27,136 nt of DNA, taken from contig JAEEUY010000174.1 of the NCBI GenBank assembly GCA_016290715.1, positions 1 to 27,136 of the forward strand. Direction: 5' to 3'. This DNA comes from Bacteroidales bacterium (GTDB lineage Bacteria; Bacteroidota; Bacteroidia; Bacteroidales; WCHB1-69). The notes beneath the pieces were generated by a model, which saw nothing but the letters and a program-made list of their open reading frames with translations, was not told the origin of the DNA and did not search any database. Below, one piece after another: positions 23,831-27,136 of this stretch. The position numbers and the translations under genes were made by a program. Position 1 is the first letter of the stretch. Every line of letters begins with the position of its first letter.

Positions 23831-26665
23831 TTATTTCGTTTTAGCCGTTTCAGGATACAAATCGACACGCAAATAATGGTCGATTTTGAAGTTTTTAGCC
23901 ATCCATTGGGCTACTTGTTTCGTAGTAATTGGGGCTAATTCATCCTTCAAATGCGTATATTCATCCAATGCATCTCCATAAAGTTCTTGAGAGGCGATAT
24001 AACTCAACCAGTAACTATTGGTTTGTTGGTCTTCTTCAGCTGAACGAATCATTTGCTCTTTTACTTTGGCCAAGGTTTCTTTTTTCGGACCTTTCTTCAT
24101 GAATTTGGTCAGAATATCAAACGTTGCCTTAGACAATTTTTCAATATTATTAGGATCGCAACTATACAATATCAAGGCGATATAGGAAGGGGTGGGCAAT
24201 TTGCTTGCACCCATTTGCAACATAGGAGAGTAGGTGCCGCCCAATTTCTCACGAATAATTTCTGTTACTTCAATTTGCAATGCTTCTGAAGCCACATCAA
24301 CCATCAATTTGTTATAATCATTCCATTCCATCTCTTCACTCAAAGCCAATCCCATCCAACCTTGTTCTTCGGTCCCCGCATAAACTTTCTTCATTTCCGT
24401 ATTTTCAGGGAATGATTTGAATACTTTGGTATTGATTTCCTCTTTCTTATCTGTTGTTGACATTGAAGCGATATAAGTACATAACAAATCTTTCAATTCC
24501 GCTTCATCAAAATTACCCACAAAATAGAAATTAAAGTCTGCCGGATTGGCGAATCTCTCTTGATAGAGATAATAAGCTCTTTCATAATCCACTCTTGACA
24601 AATATTCATCATCCATGCTTAACGGGGACTTTTGATAAATATCGCCTTGTTTCAGCGCATCCAACAAAGCACCAAAGAACTGATACATCGGATTGGCGGT
24701 CATCGCTTTCAATTGTTCTTTTGTTTCATCCATTACTAACTGATAAACAGCTGTATCTTTACGGGGATTGGTAAAGAAAGCATTGATATATTGGAAAAAC
24801 AAATCCAAATCTTTCGGTGCGGCAGAGCCTCCCAAACTTTCGGTAAACGCCGTGATATTCGGAGAAAGGCTGATTCTTTTGCCTTTTAATTTTTTCTCTA
24901 AGGAGCTATAATCCAATTCGGCAATACCTGCACGGTCAACCAAATCACTGGCAAAATACAACGAAGGCACATCGCAATCATAATACAGACTCATTCCCCC
25001 TTTACTTTGAGCAGAGAACAGGATTTGATCGTTTTTAAAATTGGTATGTTTGGCCACTACTCTGACACCATTCGACAAAATATATTCAGTAGCACTAATT
25101 TCCGGAATATCTTTTTCACTAACAATAGCCCCTGGTTTTAAAGTTTCTTTTTCTACAATCTCCTGTTCTTTGTATGTATCCACGTAAGGTTCCACATCTG
25201 CCAAAGATTTATCTTTGATAACGGCCAATAATTCAGCTTCGGTAGGAACTTTAACCCCTTCTTTTTCTGGAGCCAAAACGACTACTGCCATATTCTCCTC
25301 CGTGATCCATTTTTTCGCCCACGCATTCACCTCTTCAAGCGTAATGCTTTCGAGATATTTATTTGCATAGTTCAATTCTCTTTTGGCACCCGGGATAGGA
25401 TCTTTGTACAAGAAATTATCCACATATTCATTGGCGAAAACAGCCGATTCTGTTTTATCCACTTCCTTGGCAGCTCTTTCATAATTGTTCAACATTTCCT
25501 CTTTCGCGCGCTTCAATTCTGTTTCAAGGAAACCGTATCTTAAAACACGGTAATCTTCACGCATCATAGCTTGCAAAGTAGGAATAATTTGATTTTCCTT
25601 TGCGCTTCCATACAATGTATAAGCATCAATATCACCAATGAGCTTGCCATAGCCTGCACTTAAACCCAAAAATGGCTGTCCTGGTTTTTGTGCCAACTCA
25701 TTCAATCTTGAATCATACATCATATTAAATAATTCTTGGGCCATGTGATCCTTATAATCTTGCACAATACTCATGGCTTCATGGGGGAATTTACGGAAAA
25801 CCATCACGGTATTGCTTCCGTTTTCCTTATCGGTAGCTACACAAACCAGCGGTTCTTTATTATTATCAATTCCATAACGTACTCTTTCGCGTGGATTCTG
25901 TTTGGCTGGGATGGATCCAAATTTCTCTTTCACTTGTTTTTCCATCGCTTCCATATTGAAATCTCCGACAACTACAATAGCCTGCAAATCAGGACGATAC
26001 CAATCATTATAAAAACGTTTAATCACTTCAGGTTTGAAACCTTGAATAATTTCGATTAAACCGATGGGAAGACGTTCGGCATAGCGGGAATTGTTGAAAA
26101 CCACAGGGAACCATTTTTTGCGCATACGGTCATCTGCACCCTGTCCCATACGATATTCCTCGGAAATAACACCGCGTTCTGCTTCAATTTCTTCATCTGC
26201 ATAAAGCAATCCGTGCGCCCAACCATACAATATATTGATACCCATATCAATATATTTTTGATCATCGGCCGGCATAGTAATCATAAATACCGTTTCATCA
26301 AATCCGGTATAAGCGTTAATGCCCATTCCAAAAATGACACCGATTTTTTGCAGTTCGCTGATCATCGTATTGCCAGGATAGCCCTCAATACCATTGAAAG
26401 CCATGTGTTCAGTGAAGTGTGCCAACCCGCGTTGGTCTTCATCTTCCAAAATAGAACCTGCATTAACAGCCAGTCTGAATTCAATCCGATTTTCTGGTTT
26501 TTTATTTTTACGAAGATAATAGGTTAAACCATTGTCCAACTTGCCAATAGTAACATTCGGATCTTTGCCAATCGCCTTGCTCATTTCTTTATTCGCATCT
26601 TGGGCAAATATCACCCCGGTGAATAGAAACAAACCAGCGAAAAGTGCTAATAATAACTTTTTCAT
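23831..26665 (-). CDS. M16-family zinc metallopeptidase (PqqL/pitrilysin-like)
   Basis: A 944-residue periplasmic peptidase. The signal peptide covers about 1-21 (MKKLLLALFAGLFLFTGVIFAQ). The first M16 module carries the inverted zinc motif HFTEH (H83, E86, H87) in GLAHFTEHMAFNGIEG and the third ligand E163 in EAERGVISEEYR at the expected distance. A second M16 unit begins near residue 525 (YILSNGVRVVAKHTNFKNDQ) and lacks the zinc motif, as usual for the partner half of the clam-shell. Such enzymes degrade short peptides inside a closed chamber. The full two-module length is normal. It appears monocistronic, with a long leader (about 80 nt) from the box at 26753-26760. No terminator is evident in the 145 nt after it. 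Confidence 0.9.
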   Translation of the reverse strand: MKKLLLALFAGLFLFTGVIFAQDANKEMSKAIGKDPNVTIGKLDNGLTYYLRKNKKPENRIEFRLAVNAGSILEDEDQRGLAHFTEHMAFNGIEGYPGNTMISELQKIGVIFGMGINAYTGFDETVFMITMPADDQKYIDMGINILYGWAHGLLYADEEIEAERGVISEEYRMGQGADDRMRKKWFPVVFNNSRYAERLPIGLIEIIQGFKPEVIKRFYNDWYRPDLQAIVVVGDFNMEAMEKQVKEKFGSIPAKQNPRERVRYGIDNNKEPLVCVATDKENGSNTVMVFRKFPHEAMSIVQDYKDHMAQELFNMMYDSRLNELAQKPGQPFLGLSAGYGKLIGDIDAYTLYGSAKENQIIPTLQAMMREDYRVLRYGFLETELKRAKEEMLNNYERAAKEVDKTESAVFANEYVDNFLYKDPIPGAKRELNYANKYLESITLEEVNAWAKKWITEENMAVVVLAPEKEGVKVPTEAELLAVIKDKSLADVEPYVDTYKEQEIVEKETLKPGAIVSEKDIPEISATEYILSNGVRVVAKHTNFKNDQILFSAQSKGGMSLYYDCDVPSLYFASDLVDRAGIAELDYSSLEKKLKGKRISLSPNITAFTESLGGSAAPKDLDLFFQYINAFFTNPRKDTAVYQLVMDETKEQLKAMTANPMYQFFGALLDALKQGDIYQKSPLSMDDEYLSRVDYERAYYLYQERFANPADFNFYFVGNFDEAELKDLLCTYIASMSTTDKKEEINTKVFKSFPENTEMKKVYAGTEEQGWMGLALSEEMEWNDYNKLMVDVASEALQIEVTEIIREKLGGTYSPMLQMGASKLPTPSYIALILYSCDPNNIEKLSKATFDILTKFMKKGPKKETLAKVKEQMIRSAEEDQQTNSYWLSYIASQELYGDALDEYTHLKDELAPITTKQVAQWMAKNFKIDHYLRVDLYPETAKTK

Positions 26666-26752
26666 TTTTTCTTGATTTTAATTATTAAATATTTGATTTC
26701 TAATTTATTACAATACAAAAGTTTAAGAAATTGAATGTACGAATTTTCTTGG

Positions 26753-26760
26753 CAAAGTTA
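26753..26760 (-). promoter_or_regulatory. -7 promoter box for the M16 peptidase gene
   Basis: TAACTTTG on the minus strand fits TAnnTTTG; the leader to the ATG at 26665 would be about 80 nt. The -33 element is not evident. Confidence 0.45.
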
Positions 26761-26981
26761 TAAAAAAAAATCATAAAATCATTTTAGCTTTCCCATTATT
26801 AAACAATAACTTTAAAATAATACTTTTGTTATGCTCATCCTTTTCAACCTTCCATTCTTCCCAAACATATCCCCCCTTTCCTATTTTATATTTTAATATT
26901 TATTAGTATTTTTATATATCTGATTATAAATATGTTATATGATTAATGCGAATTAAAAGAGATTTATAACAGTAAAAATAC

Positions 26982-26989
26982 TACTTTTG
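26982..26989 (+). promoter_or_regulatory. -7 promoter box for the last, truncated gene
   Basis: TACTTTTG on the plus strand fits TAnnTTTG, 44 nt upstream of the ATG at 27034, a distance like that of the T9SS cargo gene at 1491. Confidence 0.5.
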
Positions 26990-27033
26990 CCGCCACTTTT
27001 GAAAGTTTATTATGAATTTAAATCAATAGTTAA

Positions 27034-27136
27034 ATGAAAAAGAAAGTTTTACTTTTATTTTTAAGTCTATTTGTTACCGCACAAATGTATGCCCAATTAG
27101 GAGAAGGACCGCAGATACCCAATAATGATTTTGAAA
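27034..27136 (+). CDS. Secreted protein, N-terminal fragment (cut by window edge)
   Basis: The first 34 codons of a plus-strand gene that runs off the right edge. It reads MKKKVLLLFLSLFVTAQMYA followed by QLGEGPQIPNNDFE: a clear signal peptide with likely cleavage after A20 (YA before Q21), then a mature start like that of Bacteroidota surface proteins whose first domain opens with an N(D/G)FE motif. That resemblance is weak, and the function cannot be told from this fragment. A TAnnTTTG box lies at 26982-26989. Confidence 0.75.
   Translation, partial: MKKKVLLLFLSLFVTAQMYAQLGEGPQIPNNDFE

Larger units (their letters stand above)
26666..27033. other. Divergent AT-rich intergenic region
   Basis: 368 nt between the divergent M16 peptidase and secreted-protein genes. 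It is very AT-rich and holds one -7 box for each direction (26753-26760 minus, 26982-26989 plus). I see no RNA gene, repeat or conserved hairpin in it. Confidence 0.6.

Overview
The window looks like chromosomal DNA from a member of the Bacteroidota, most likely order Bacteroidales. Four things point there: a secreted protein with a type IX secretion (Por) C-terminal sorting domain, a Porphyromonas-type prolyl tripeptidyl peptidase, the exbB-(membrane protein)-exbD-exbD gene order, and repeated TAnnTTTG promoter boxes (the Bacteroidota -7 element) in place of sigma70 -10/-35 elements. Intergenic DNA is very AT-rich, and start codons are preceded by A-rich leaders without clear Shine-Dalgarno sites. 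I cannot name the species. I see no phage, insertion sequence, integrase, CRISPR array or plasmid gene; this is mostly housekeeping and cell-envelope DNA.

Layout, left to right. 1-1340: the 5' end of lysS, two small lipoprotein genes and tRNA-Gly(CCC), all on the minus strand. 1491-3335 (+): a T9SS cargo protein, ending at a bidirectional terminator shared with the convergent minus-strand pair of nucleotide-sugar dehydrogenase and pnuC. 5343-8491 (-): tRNA-Ser(GGA), then exbB, a coiled-coil membrane protein, exbD1 and exbD2, closed by a terminator. 8635-10518 (-): a lipoprotein L,D-transpeptidase, divergent from 10691-15449 (+): an aldehyde dehydrogenase resembling NADP-dependent glyceraldehyde-3-phosphate dehydrogenase, a PtpA-like peptidase and a WYL regulator. 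15451-20186 (-): carboxynorspermidine dehydrogenase, a uridine phosphorylase-like enzyme, a lipoprotein and a BatA/VWA membrane protein, the last three tightly overlapped. 20187-20742: a gene-poor stretch I cannot explain. 20743-23451 (-): a Na/phosphate symporter with a PhoU-like tail, then a DMT permease. 23612-23685 (-): tRNA-Asn. 23831-26665 (-): an M16 metallopeptidase. 27034 to the end (+): the start of a secreted protein.

Much of the window serves the envelope and periplasm: energy transduction (ExbB/ExbD), peptidoglycan cross-linking (Ldt), periplasmic peptide breakdown (PtpA, M16), nucleotide-sugar supply, T9SS export and several lipoproteins. The rest is nucleoside, NAD and polyamine metabolism.

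No obviously new defence or mobile system is visible. The points most worth checking are the three-gene overlapping operon that links a cytosolic nucleoside enzyme to a lipoprotein and a VWA membrane protein (with a 24-nt perfect palindrome inside the lipoprotein gene), a 10-nt leader motif repeated before three exported-protein genes, the TolQ/R-like operon with its unusual fourth subunit, and the unexplained 20.2-20.7 kb stretch.
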